DNA from: Kitasatospora phosalacinea
GTDB lineage: Bacteria > Actinomycetota > Actinomycetes > Streptomycetales > Streptomycetaceae
Direction: 5' to 3'
Assembly: GCF_030268885.1 (NCBI RefSeq)
Contig: NZ_BSSA01000025.1
Span: 1 to 64,000, forward strand
DNA: 64,000 bases
The position numbers were made by a program, and so were the translations under genes. A model generated the notes under the pieces. The model was not told where the DNA came from and made no database searches. It was given only the letters and a program-made list of their open reading frames with translations. The stretch's first letter is position 1. Each line of letters opens with the position of its first letter. Of the stretch, positions 30,584 to 38,872 are shown one piece after another.

Positions 30584-33247
30584 GTGCCCGACAGGCAACG
30601 ACGCAGACTGCTCGTGTGTGCCGTCATGCTGACCACACTCGGTCTGACCACCAGCCAGGCGCTCGCCGCCCCCACGCCCGGCGCGAAGCCGTGGCAGGTC
30701 CGCCACCTGACCGAGACCGGCCACCGGCACGCCGAGCGGATCGCGTCCGGTCCGACCGCCGCCGCCGCCGAGGGCGGCGGCGAGGACGAGGGCGACGAGG
30801 CGGAGAACTCCGCCGAGGCGACCGAGCAGTTCACCGAGGCGCGCACGGCGCCCGGCGTGGTCGCCCCCGGTGCGTACGGCGCCGCCTGGGCGCAGCTGCA
30901 GTCGATGCCGCACACCGGCGGCAGCTGGGACCACGTCACCGGCCTGCGGTACGACTCGGACGACCCGCGCTACCGCGACGTCGACTCGAACTCCAGCGGC
31001 GGCTCCGGCCTGGTGACCGGCCGGATCACCGGCATCGCGGCGGACGACGACGGCTACGTGTACGCGGGCGGCGCCAACGGCGGCGTCTTCCGCTCGTCCA
31101 CCGGCGGCGGCCACTGGCGGGCCGTCTCCGACCAGCTGCCCTCGCTGTCCACCGGCGCGCTGAGCCTCGACGGCTCGGGCCGGCTCTGGTACGCCACCGG
31201 CGAGTCGAACACCGGTGCCACCTCGTACGTCGGCACCGGCGTCTACGTGCTGGCCGACCCGCGGAACGGCGAGTTCCGGCCCGGCGACCGGATCGGCGGG
31301 CCGGAGCTGGAGTCCACCACCATCCACGCCCTGCGCTTCGCGGGCGACCGGGTGTGGGCCGCCACCAGCCGCGGCGTGTGGAGCCACTCCACCACGGACC
31401 TGTCCGGCCCGTGGACGCTGGAGTTCGCCCCGAACCCCGGCTACCTGCCCGGCGGCGCCGACGCCAAGGCGCCCAACGCCCCGTACAAGAACATCGCCAA
31501 CGACATCGCCGTCGACCCGAAGGACCCCTCCAAGGTCGTGGTCGCGGTCGGCTGGCGCGGTGGTGACACCTACAACGGCTTCTACAGCCGTGCGGCGGAC
31601 GGCAGTTGGCAGCGGGTGACCTCGCTCGGCGAGATGCCGGCCGGCGCCGGTGACGTCGGGAACGTCACCTTCGCCCGCTCGAAGGACGGCTCGCGCTACT
31701 ACGCGGTCCAGCAGTCGCCGACCAGGACGGCCACCGACCCGGACAGCGGCCTGCAGGGCGTGTACGTCTCCAAGTCCGGCTCCCCGTTCGGCCCGTGGAC
31801 GTCGATCGCCGACACGGACAAGCTGATGGCCTCCGGCTCCGCGCTCCAGGACGAGGGCTACCGGCCCGGCATCCAGTCCTGGTACAACCAGTTCCTCCAG
31901 GTCGACCCGAACGACGCCGACCACGTCTACCTCGGTCTGGAGGAGGTCTTCGAGACCGAGGACGGCGGCGCCCACTGGACCACCCCCGGCCCGTACTGGA
32001 ACTTCGGCTTCGCCTGCTGGTCCATCGACCCGGCCCGGCAGACCGGCGACTGCTCGCCCACCACCCACTCCGACCAGCACGCGGTGGCCGTCGGCAGCCG
32101 CGGCGGCAAGCCGTACGTCCTCGTCGGCAACGACGGCGGCATCTACAGCCGCCCGCTCAACGGCACGCTGGACGCCTACGGCCACGCCAAGGACTGGAAG
32201 TCCCTCAACGACGGCACCATCGACACCCTGCAGTACTACTCGGTGGGCGTCGGCAAGGACCCGGCCGACCCCTCCGGCCGGGGCGTCGTGGTCAGCGGCG
32301 GCCTGCAGGACAACGGGCAGTCCGTGCTGCGCTCCCACGACAGGGTGATGGGCTCGAACTTCGGCGGCGACGGCGCCGACACCATCGTCGACCCGGACAA
32401 CGGCTGCAACATCGCCGAGGAGTACGTCTACCTCGCGGTCCAGATCACCCGGAACTGCGCCGTCAACGACGGCTCCTGGATCGACGACCCCGCCAAGGCC
32501 ACCAGCTACTCGGTCGCCCCGCCCGACAACGAGACCGGCGCCGCCCGCTTCATCGCGCCGATCACCACCGACCAGAAGGACGCCAGGAGCTGGGTCGCCG
32601 GCGGGCAGCACGTCTGGGTGCAGCACAAGGGCTTCGCCATCCGCAGCGGCGAGGAGTGGACCTCCGCCTACGACCTCGGCGCCGGTCACGTCGCCACCGC
32701 CCTCGCCTCCTCCGGCGGCCGGGTGTACGCGGGCTGGTGCGGCCCGTGCAACAACAGCGGCTTCACCCGGGGCATCGCGGTGGGCAACGCCGACGGCACC
32801 GGCTGGCACCAGCTCGACCTCCCCGTCGGCGGCGCCCTCCCCAACCGCTACGTGTCCTCGCTCGCGGTCGACCCGGCCGACGCGCAGCACGTGTTCGTCG
32901 CCTTCAGCGGCTTCTCCCGGGCCTGGACCGAGGGCCCCGGCGCGGGCGTCGGCCACGTCTTCGAGAGCCGGGACGGCGGCACCACCTGGGTCGACGTCTC
33001 CGTCAACCTGCCGGACGTCCCGGCCGACTCGCTGCGGCTGCTGCCGGACGGCGGCCTCGCGCTCGGGACCGACCTCGCCGCCTTCCACCGCGCGCCGGGG
33101 GAGAAGGACTGGAAGGTGCTCGGCAGCAACCTGCCCACCACCACGGTGATGCAGCTGAGGTCCGGCCCCGACGGGAAGCTCTACGCCGCCACCCACGGCC
33201 GCGGCATCTGGTCCGTCGACCCGCGCCGCCTCGACGCCCGGGGCTGA
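30584..33247 (+). CDS. Secreted BNR/VPS10-like beta-propeller protein, putative glycoside hydrolase (887 aa)
   Basis: A Sec signal peptide (PDRQRRRLLVCAVMLTTLGL, cleavage near ALA-AP) is followed by an acidic low-complexity segment (AEGGGEDEGDEAENSAEATE, about residues 62-82) and then repeated propeller blades with sialidase-type Asp boxes and related sequences: SSTGGGHWRAV, FETEDGGAHWTTPG, FESRDGGTTWVDV. The layout resembles the GH74/WD40-YVTN-BNR family, but the catalytic Asp pair of GH74 cannot be assigned with confidence. GTG 30584 has TGGGAGGA upstream. Neighbours (CE1 esterase, GH115) fit a plant-polysaccharide role. Confidence 0.8.
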   Translation: MPDRQRRRLLVCAVMLTTLGLTTSQALAAPTPGAKPWQVRHLTETGHRHAERIASGPTAAAAEGGGEDEGDEAENSAEATEQFTEARTAPGVVAPGAYGAAWAQLQSMPHTGGSWDHVTGLRYDSDDPRYRDVDSNSSGGSGLVTGRITGIAADDDGYVYAGGANGGVFRSSTGGGHWRAVSDQLPSLSTGALSLDGSGRLWYATGESNTGATSYVGTGVYVLADPRNGEFRPGDRIGGPELESTTIHALRFAGDRVWAATSRGVWSHSTTDLSGPWTLEFAPNPGYLPGGADAKAPNAPYKNIANDIAVDPKDPSKVVVAVGWRGGDTYNGFYSRAADGSWQRVTSLGEMPAGAGDVGNVTFARSKDGSRYYAVQQSPTRTATDPDSGLQGVYVSKSGSPFGPWTSIADTDKLMASGSALQDEGYRPGIQSWYNQFLQVDPNDADHVYLGLEEVFETEDGGAHWTTPGPYWNFGFACWSIDPARQTGDCSPTTHSDQHAVAVGSRGGKPYVLVGNDGGIYSRPLNGTLDAYGHAKDWKSLNDGTIDTLQYYSVGVGKDPADPSGRGVVVSGGLQDNGQSVLRSHDRVMGSNFGGDGADTIVDPDNGCNIAEEYVYLAVQITRNCAVNDGSWIDDPAKATSYSVAPPDNETGAARFIAPITTDQKDARSWVAGGQHVWVQHKGFAIRSGEEWTSAYDLGAGHVATALASSGGRVYAGWCGPCNNSGFTRGIAVGNADGTGWHQLDLPVGGALPNRYVSSLAVDPADAQHVFVAFSGFSRAWTEGPGAGVGHVFESRDGGTTWVDVSVNLPDVPADSLRLLPDGGLALGTDLAAFHRAPGEKDWKVLGSNLPTTTVMQLRSGPDGKLYAATHGRGIWSVDPRRLDARG

Positions 33248-33267
33248 CGGAGTCCGCTGCCACGGAG

Positions 33268-33310
33268 CGCAGGTGCCCGGTCCGCCCGACGAGCGGACCG
33301 GGCACCTGCG
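33268..33310. terminator. Bidirectional terminator between convergent genes
   Basis: A perfect 18-bp stem (33268-33285 with 33293-33310, core AGGTGCCCGGTCCGC) and a 7-nt loop, between the propeller gene (+) and the alpha/beta hydrolase gene (-). Confidence 0.85.
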
Positions 33311-33324
33311 GTGGGGCGGGTGGC

Positions 33325-34041
33325 TCAGTGGTCGGCGGCGCCGCGGGTGGCCAGCTGGTGGAGCAGGTCGACGGTCTCCCGCGCGTGCGAGGCGAAGGCG
33401 CCGTGGTCGCTGGGCCAGGTGAGCGCGCGGGTCGCGCGGGCGGCGAACCGGCGTTGCAGCTCGGGGTGCACGGCCCGGTCCTCGGTGCAGACGACGTAGG
33501 TGCTGGGGCGCCGGCGCCAGGCGGCGGCGGTCGTCGGCTGGTGGCCGGGGGCCATCGTCTGGGGGACGAGCCGGGCGGTGTGGTGGGCGCGCTCCCCTGC
33601 GTCGAGCCGGCCGTGGAAGAGCTCTCCCGCGACCTGCGGGTCGATCGTCGTGGTGCCGGCCGGGTCACCGACCATGCCGGACGCCAGGGCGGTGGGCGGC
33701 GCACCGGCGAGCAGGCCGAGGACGGTCTCGCCGCGGTCGGGCATCATCGCGGCGAGGTACACGAGGTGGTCGACCTTGTGCGGCGGGAGGCCGGTGATGA
33801 CGGCGCCCCCGTAGGAGTGGCCGCACGCGACGACCGGGCCGTCACCGCCCAGTCCGTCCAGGGCGGCTTCGGCCGCGGCCGTGTCGGCGGCCAGCGACCC
33901 GCGGTGCAGTTCGGCGACGGCCACGGCCACCCCGCGCGCCCGCAGTCCGGCCGCGACGCCGTCCCAGGCGCGGCCGGTGTGCCAGGCGCCGTGCACCAGC
34001 AGCACCCCTCGGGGCGGGACGGAGGGCGGGGAAACGGTCAC
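33325..34041 (-). CDS. Alpha/beta hydrolase (238 aa)
   Basis: A compact alpha/beta-hydrolase. The oxyanion region GVLLVHGAWHTGRAW opens the fold, GHSYGGAV (near residues 80-87) carries the nucleophile serine, and the C-terminal WPSDHGAF supplies the histidine. YVVCTEDRAVHP contains the acid. The pattern (HGAWHTGxxW, CTEDxAxxP) is that of small esterases or hydroxynitrile-lyase-like EstC-type proteins. No signal peptide, so cytoplasmic. GTG 34041 has GGGAG upstream. Substrate unknown. It is convergent with the propeller gene. Confidence 0.88.
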   Translation of the reverse strand: MTVSPPSVPPRGVLLVHGAWHTGRAWDGVAAGLRARGVAVAVAELHRGSLAADTAAAEAALDGLGGDGPVVACGHSYGGAVITGLPPHKVDHLVYLAAMMPDRGETVLGLLAGAPPTALASGMVGDPAGTTTIDPQVAGELFHGRLDAGERAHHTARLVPQTMAPGHQPTTAAAWRRRPSTYVVCTEDRAVHPELQRRFAARATRALTWPSDHGAFASHARETVDLLHQLATRGAADH

Positions 34042-34151
34042 GAGGGGCTCCCGGGGTTCGGGCGGTGCGCCGACTGCGCAGCCGCTCGACCACAAGAGCC
34101 GCTGGAGCGGGAAAAGGATTCAGCCCGCGCGGGGGGACGAGGTCGGCGAGG

Positions 34152-35162
34152 TCACTGCATGACCTCGAGGTGCGGGTGGTCGAAGGAGGCGGGGCAGACG
34201 TAGATCTGCATGTCGTAGCCCCGGCCGATCTCCACCATGGGCGGGTTGGAGGGGCGGCGCAGGCCGGTGCGCTCCGGAGGGACGCGGTCCTCGAGGGGGA
34301 TCCAGCTGCCGCTCCCGCCGTCCCACTCCCCGCTGCTGACGGTCAGCAGGGGCCGGTACGCGGTGCCGCAGCTCGGGCAGGGCATGGGCCACGGGTCGCG
34401 GAAGCTCCACGGACCCCAGCCGCCGACCTTCCAGCCGGGGGCGACCGAGAGCTCGTACTGGTAGGAGGCGCCGCCGTGGCCCTGCTCCTGCTCCTCTCCC
34501 CAGTCGTGGAGGCGGTCGGCGAGTTCCTCCGGGAGTTCGTGCGGCGCGGGGTGCTCCGTGACGACCTCGGGGTGCAGGACGCAGGGTTCGGGAACGTAGT
34601 GGCCGTAGTGCTCGACGTCGGCGGGCTCCGGCGGGTCGGTGAGCAACGCGCCGACGTCCGCGGCGTTCCGCCAGACCAGGCGGGCCGCGGGGAGCACTTC
34701 GCCGTCGTGGTGGAGGGGGCACCAGAGCACCTGCAGGAGGTCGGCCCCCTCCGGGCCCGTCAGCCCGGGGACGTCGCGGAAGTAGAGCTGGGCGACCGGC
34801 AGCAGGGCGTTCGGCCCGGTGTGGGGCGGGTGCCCGGCCTTGAGCCCGTCGAGGTGGGCACGCTGCTCGGGGGTGAGGAGGTTCTCGCCCGGCTCGCGGT
34901 GGCGGAGCCAGGCGGCTTCGAGTAGCGCCCGCCCGCGGCGGACGTCGTCGAGGGAGACCGGCGGCTCCCAGTGGTGGTGCTCCTGCGGGCAGGTCGGCCA
35001 CTCCTCGTCGGCGGGCCACAGCAGCGGCCCGCCGACGGAGCTGTCGTGGACGGACGGCAGGCCCGCGCGGGGGTGGAGGCGGACGGCCTGCCGGGCCAGC
35101 GGCGCCAACTCCGGGAACAGGGAAGCGATGTCCACGGGGCGGGGCGGGGTGGTTCTCGGCAT
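34152..35162 (-). CDS. DUF1963-like (YwqG-type) hypothetical protein (336 aa)
   Basis: A soluble protein with the YwqG-like pattern: LHPRAGLPSVHDSSVGGPLL followed by WPADEEWPTC, internal LLPVAQLYFRDVPGL, a cysteine pair CPSCG around residue 268 and a C-terminal YVCPASFDHPH. The paired cysteines and histidines may bind metal. Family function is unknown. ATG 35162 is well placed with upstream GGAGGAGCA. It sits between the alpha/beta hydrolase and the divergent GH115 gene; no functional tie is visible. Confidence 0.75.
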   Translation of the reverse strand: MPRTTPPRPVDIASLFPELAPLARQAVRLHPRAGLPSVHDSSVGGPLLWPADEEWPTCPQEHHHWEPPVSLDDVRRGRALLEAAWLRHREPGENLLTPEQRAHLDGLKAGHPPHTGPNALLPVAQLYFRDVPGLTGPEGADLLQVLWCPLHHDGEVLPAARLVWRNAADVGALLTDPPEPADVEHYGHYVPEPCVLHPEVVTEHPAPHELPEELADRLHDWGEEQEQGHGGASYQYELSVAPGWKVGGWGPWSFRDPWPMPCPSCGTAYRPLLTVSSGEWDGGSGSWIPLEDRVPPERTGLRRPSNPPMVEIGRGYDMQIYVCPASFDHPHLEVMQ

Positions 35163-35409
35163 CGTGCTCCTCCGGCGGCCGACTGCGGGTTTCCGGCGGA
35201 CCCTACTCGCGGGTGGTGACAGCCCCGGAGGTCCGCTTGCTCCGGGCTCCCTCCGGCGGCGTCAACTCCCTTGCCTGTAGCGGAAGCCGGCCGCCGTGCG
35301 GTGGCGCGCGGGGCTCCGGCGGGTGCGGTCCTTCCGCAGATTCCCGGTGCAAGGGGGTTGACCCCCGGTCAGGTCGTACCCAAAGGTGGCTCCGAAACAT
35401 AAAGGTAAC

Positions 35410-35428
35410 GTTTCGAAATTTTCGAAAC
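35410..35428. promoter_or_regulatory. CGAAA-N-TTTCG operator (BxlR/XlnR type) upstream of GH115
   Basis: GTTTCGAAA-T-TTTCGAAAC is a perfect 9+1+9 palindrome ending 22 bp before the GH115 start. Its core CGAAATTTTCG matches the CGAAA-N-TTTCG motif reported upstream of Streptomyces xylan-utilisation genes. It would repress the gene in the absence of xylo-oligosaccharides. Confidence 0.75.
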
Positions 35429-35450
35429 CTCGGCCGTCGGGAGAGCCGTC

Positions 35451-38400
35451 ATGAACCGACCAGCACCGCAGTTCACCACCGGGCGCCGGGCCGCCCTCGG
35501 CATGGGGCTGGGGCTCGGCCTCGCCGCCACCCCGCTCGGCGGGGCCCTCGGCCTGAGCGCCGAGGCCTGGGCCGCCGCCTCCTCCTCCGGCAGCAGCGAC
35601 GGCAACCCGGAGGGCGGCGACGGCAGCGGCCCGCGGACCACCGATCCGGGCGGCTGGATCTCCTTCACCCCGCGCCCGGGCAGCCTCCCGCTGGTCGAGG
35701 ACGGCCGCGCCGCCCCGCTCGTGGTCAGCGGCGCGGACCACCCCGGCGTGGTGCGCGTGGTCGGCGACCTGGCGGCCGACCTGGAACGCGTCACCGGCGT
35801 CCGCCCCGCGGTGGTGCGCGACAGCGTCCCGGCCGGCCGCACCGCGGTGATCGTCGGCACGATCGGCCGCAGCCCGCTGGTCGACCAGCTGGTGGCCGCC
35901 GGACGGCTCGACGTGAGCGGCGTCGCCGGCCGCTGGGAGACCTCGCTGCAGGCGGTCGTCGAGCACCCGCTGCCGGGGGTCGACCGCGCCCTGGTGATCG
36001 CGGGCAGCGACCAGCGCGGCACGATCTACGGCGCGTACGACGCCTCCCGCGGCATGGGCGTCTCGCCCTGGTACTGGTGGGACGACGTCCCCCCGCAGCA
36101 CCGCGACGCGGTGTACGCGCTGCCGGGCCGGCACAGCCAGGGCACGCCCGCGGTGAAGTACCGCGGCGTGTTCATCAACGACGAGAACCCGGCGCTCGGC
36201 ACCTGGGCGCCCGCGTTCTTCGGCCCCGGCAAGGCGCCCGGCTTCCCCGGCGGCTTCAACGCCGACTTCTACGCCAAGGTCTTCGAGGTGATGCTGCGGC
36301 TGCGCGCCAACTACCTGTGGCCCGCCGTCTGGGGCCGCGCCTTCGCCGAGGACGACCCGCTCAACCACGCCACCGCCACCGCGTACGGCATCGTCATGGG
36401 CACCTCGCACGAGGCCCCGATGATGCGCGGCATCGAGGAGTGGAACCGGCACGCCACGCCCGCCGTCCGCGACGCCGCGGGCAACGTCACCACCCCCGGG
36501 CGCGACCCGTACGGCGGCACCGGCGAGTGGTCGTTCCGCCGCAACGCCGAAGCGGTGAAGGCGTACTGGCGGGACGGCGTGCGGCGGATGGTCGAGCAGG
36601 GCATCGAGGGCGTGGTCACCCTCGGGATGCGCGGCAACGGCGACGTCAGCCTGCCCGACGGCGACGGGATCGAGCTGATGACGGAGATCATCGCCGCCCA
36701 GCGGAGCATCCTCGCCGAGGTCACCGGCCGCGACCCGGCCACGATCCCGCAGGTCTGGACGCTCTACAAGGAGGTCCAGCGCTACTGGGACCGCGGCCTG
36801 CGGGTGCCGGACGACGTCACGGTGGTGCTCACCGACGACAACTGGGGCAACGTCCGCAAGCTGCCCGCCCCGGCCGAGGGCGCCCGCGGCGGCGGGTACG
36901 GCCTCTACTACCACTTCGACTACGTCGGCGTGGGCCGCAACTACAAGTGGGTCGACACCACCTGCCTGCCCAACCTCTGGGAGCAGCTCCACCAGTCGTA
37001 CGCCTACGGCAACCGCACGCTCTGGGTCGCCAACGTCGGCGACCTGAAGGGCAACGAGCTGCCCACCCAGTTCTTCCTCGACTACGCCTGGCAGCCGGAG
37101 AGTTGGCCGCTGGAGCGGCTCACCGACTGGGAGGCCGAGTACGCCCGGCAGAACTTCGGCCCGGCCCAGGCCCGGCAGATCGCCGAACTCCTGTCCAGCT
37201 ACGGCCAGTTGCAGTCGATCCGCAAGCCCGAGCTGCTCAACCGCAGGATCACCGTCGACCCGGCGAAGGACCCGGCCACCGACCCGTCCGCCATCCGCTA
37301 CGACGACCGGGCCACCCCCTTCTCCCTCACCGACTACCGGGAGCTGGAGACGGTCACCGCCCGCTGGCAGGAGCTGGCCGCGGACGCCGAACGGATCGGC
37401 CGCCGCCTGCCCGCCGCCGTCCAGGACGCCTGGTACGAACTCGTCGGCTACGAGGTCGCCGCCACCGCCAACCTGTACGCGCTGCGCTCCGCGCAGTTCA
37501 CCAACCTGCACTACGCGCCGCAGGGCCGGGCCCTGACCAACGACCTCGCCACCGCGGCCGAGGCCCGGCTCGCCGACGACTTCGCGCTCGCCGAACGCTT
37601 CAACACCCGCGTCGCGGGCGGCAAGTGGAACGGCTTCCAGACCCAGCCGCACATCGACTACGGCGACGTCGACCGCTACGGCCCCAACGCGCCCTGGCAG
37701 CAGCCGGAACGCGACAACGTCGCCATCCCCGACGTGCTGTTCCCCGCCGTCGCCCGGATCGAGCTGCCCGACACCGCCGAGCTGGGCGTCGCCGTCGACG
37801 GCTCCGACGCCTGGTGGCCCCACGAGCAGACCCCCGCCGTGCTGCCGGAGTTCAGCCCCTACCAGAGCCAACCCGCGCAGTACGTCGAGGTGTTCAACCG
37901 CGGCAGGCGGCCCTTCGACTACCGGGTCACCACCGGGGCGCCCTGGCTCACCGCCGACCGGCCGACCGGGCGGATCGACAAGCAGCAGCGGGTGGTCCTC
38001 ACCGTCGACTGGGCCCGCGCCCCGTACGGCACCACCGAGGTGCCCGTCACCGTCACCGGGCCGGACGGCGCGAGCGTGGTCGTCAAGGCCGTGGTCAACC
38101 GTCCGAAACTTTCGAAGAGCATCCGGGTCGGGCACGTCGAGGCCAACGGCTACGTCGCGATCGACGCCGAGCACCACACCCGGGCCGTCTCCGCGGGCGG
38201 CGTCTCCTGGCAGACCGTCCCCGGCATCGGCCGCACCACCGCGGGCGTGACCCCGGTGCCCGTCACTGCGCCCCGGCAGGTGCCCGGCGGGTCCGGGCCG
38301 CGCCTGGAGTACCAGGTGACCCTGTTCACCACCGGCCCGGTCACCGTCTGGGCCTACCTCTCCCCGCGCAACGACGCCCTCGCCACCGGCGGCCCGGCCT

Positions 38401-38672
38401 ACGCGGTCTCCTTCGACGACCAGCCCCCGCAGACCGTCGAGACGACGGCCCGCAGCGGCGCCGACTCCGGCACCATGAACGTCCAGTGGGCCTACGGCAC
38501 CTCCGACAACGTCCGCCGCAGCGCCACCGTGCACACCCTCACCACCCCCGGCCGGCACCGCCTCACCTTCTGGATGGTCGACCCCACCGTCGTCCTCCAG
38601 CGCCTGGTGATCGACACCGGCGGCCTGCGCCCGAGCCTGCTCGGCCCGCCGGAGAGCCACCGCCTCGGCTGA
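35451..38672 (+). CDS. GH115 xylan alpha-1,2-glucuronidase, Tat-exported (1073 aa)
   Basis: A twin-arginine signal (TGRRAALGMGLGLGLAATPL, cleavage near AWA-A) directs export of a folded enzyme. The catalytic region has GH115 hallmarks: KYRGVFINDENPAL (about 238-250), RLRANYLWPAVWGRAF, MGTSHEAPMMRG, VTLGMRGNGD and VVLTDDNWGNVRKL (about 457-470). The C-terminal third (YVEVFNRGRRPFDYRVTTG, GPDGASVVVKAVVNRP, VGHVEANGYVAIDAEHHTRA) consists of beta domains typical of full-length GH115. It removes 4-O-methylglucuronic acid from xylan. ATG 35451 follows GGGAGAG. A CGAAA-N-TTTCG operator lies just upstream and a second core lies inside the gene. Confidence 0.93.
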   Translation: MNRPAPQFTTGRRAALGMGLGLGLAATPLGGALGLSAEAWAAASSSGSSDGNPEGGDGSGPRTTDPGGWISFTPRPGSLPLVEDGRAAPLVVSGADHPGVVRVVGDLAADLERVTGVRPAVVRDSVPAGRTAVIVGTIGRSPLVDQLVAAGRLDVSGVAGRWETSLQAVVEHPLPGVDRALVIAGSDQRGTIYGAYDASRGMGVSPWYWWDDVPPQHRDAVYALPGRHSQGTPAVKYRGVFINDENPALGTWAPAFFGPGKAPGFPGGFNADFYAKVFEVMLRLRANYLWPAVWGRAFAEDDPLNHATATAYGIVMGTSHEAPMMRGIEEWNRHATPAVRDAAGNVTTPGRDPYGGTGEWSFRRNAEAVKAYWRDGVRRMVEQGIEGVVTLGMRGNGDVSLPDGDGIELMTEIIAAQRSILAEVTGRDPATIPQVWTLYKEVQRYWDRGLRVPDDVTVVLTDDNWGNVRKLPAPAEGARGGGYGLYYHFDYVGVGRNYKWVDTTCLPNLWEQLHQSYAYGNRTLWVANVGDLKGNELPTQFFLDYAWQPESWPLERLTDWEAEYARQNFGPAQARQIAELLSSYGQLQSIRKPELLNRRITVDPAKDPATDPSAIRYDDRATPFSLTDYRELETVTARWQELAADAERIGRRLPAAVQDAWYELVGYEVAATANLYALRSAQFTNLHYAPQGRALTNDLATAAEARLADDFALAERFNTRVAGGKWNGFQTQPHIDYGDVDRYGPNAPWQQPERDNVAIPDVLFPAVARIELPDTAELGVAVDGSDAWWPHEQTPAVLPEFSPYQSQPAQYVEVFNRGRRPFDYRVTTGAPWLTADRPTGRIDKQQRVVLTVDWARAPYGTTEVPVTVTGPDGASVVVKAVVNRPKLSKSIRVGHVEANGYVAIDAEHHTRAVSAGGVSWQTVPGIGRTTAGVTPVPVTAPRQVPGGSGPRLEYQVTLFTTGPVTVWAYLSPRNDALATGGPAYAVSFDDQPPQTVETTARSGADSGTMNVQWAYGTSDNVRRSATVHTLTTPGRHRLTFWMVDPTVVLQRLVIDTGGLRPSLLGPPESHRLG
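38104..38114. promoter_or_regulatory. Intragenic CGAAACTTTCG motif in GH115
   Basis: An exact CGAAA-N-TTTCG core inside the coding sequence (codons for P-K-L-S-K), using AAA and TTT, which are unusual choices in this gene. It may be a second binding site (roadblock or looping with 35410) or chance. Confidence 0.35.
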
Positions 38673-38821
38673 CGCCCGCCGGGGAGCACCGGCCCGGCCG
38701 CGGGGGTCGCCGGTCCGGCCGCGGGGACGCCGTCCGGCCGTTCCCCGCAGCCGGGCCGGCGGATTGCGTCGACCCGGGGAACTGGCGCACGACGTTCCGA
38801 TAGGGTTTTCCCCGTGGTGGT

Positions 38822-38836
38822 CTGACGTGGCGTCAG
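38822..38836. promoter_or_regulatory. Inverted repeat CTGACG-TGG-CGTCAG upstream of the kinase-ATPase gene
   Basis: Perfect 6-bp arms with a 3-nt spacer, 36 bp before GTG 38873, in the likely promoter region. No regulator gene is adjacent. Confidence 0.4.
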
Positions 38837-38872
38837 GCGTTCGCCGGACCTTGGGTTCCTGGGGGTGCACGG

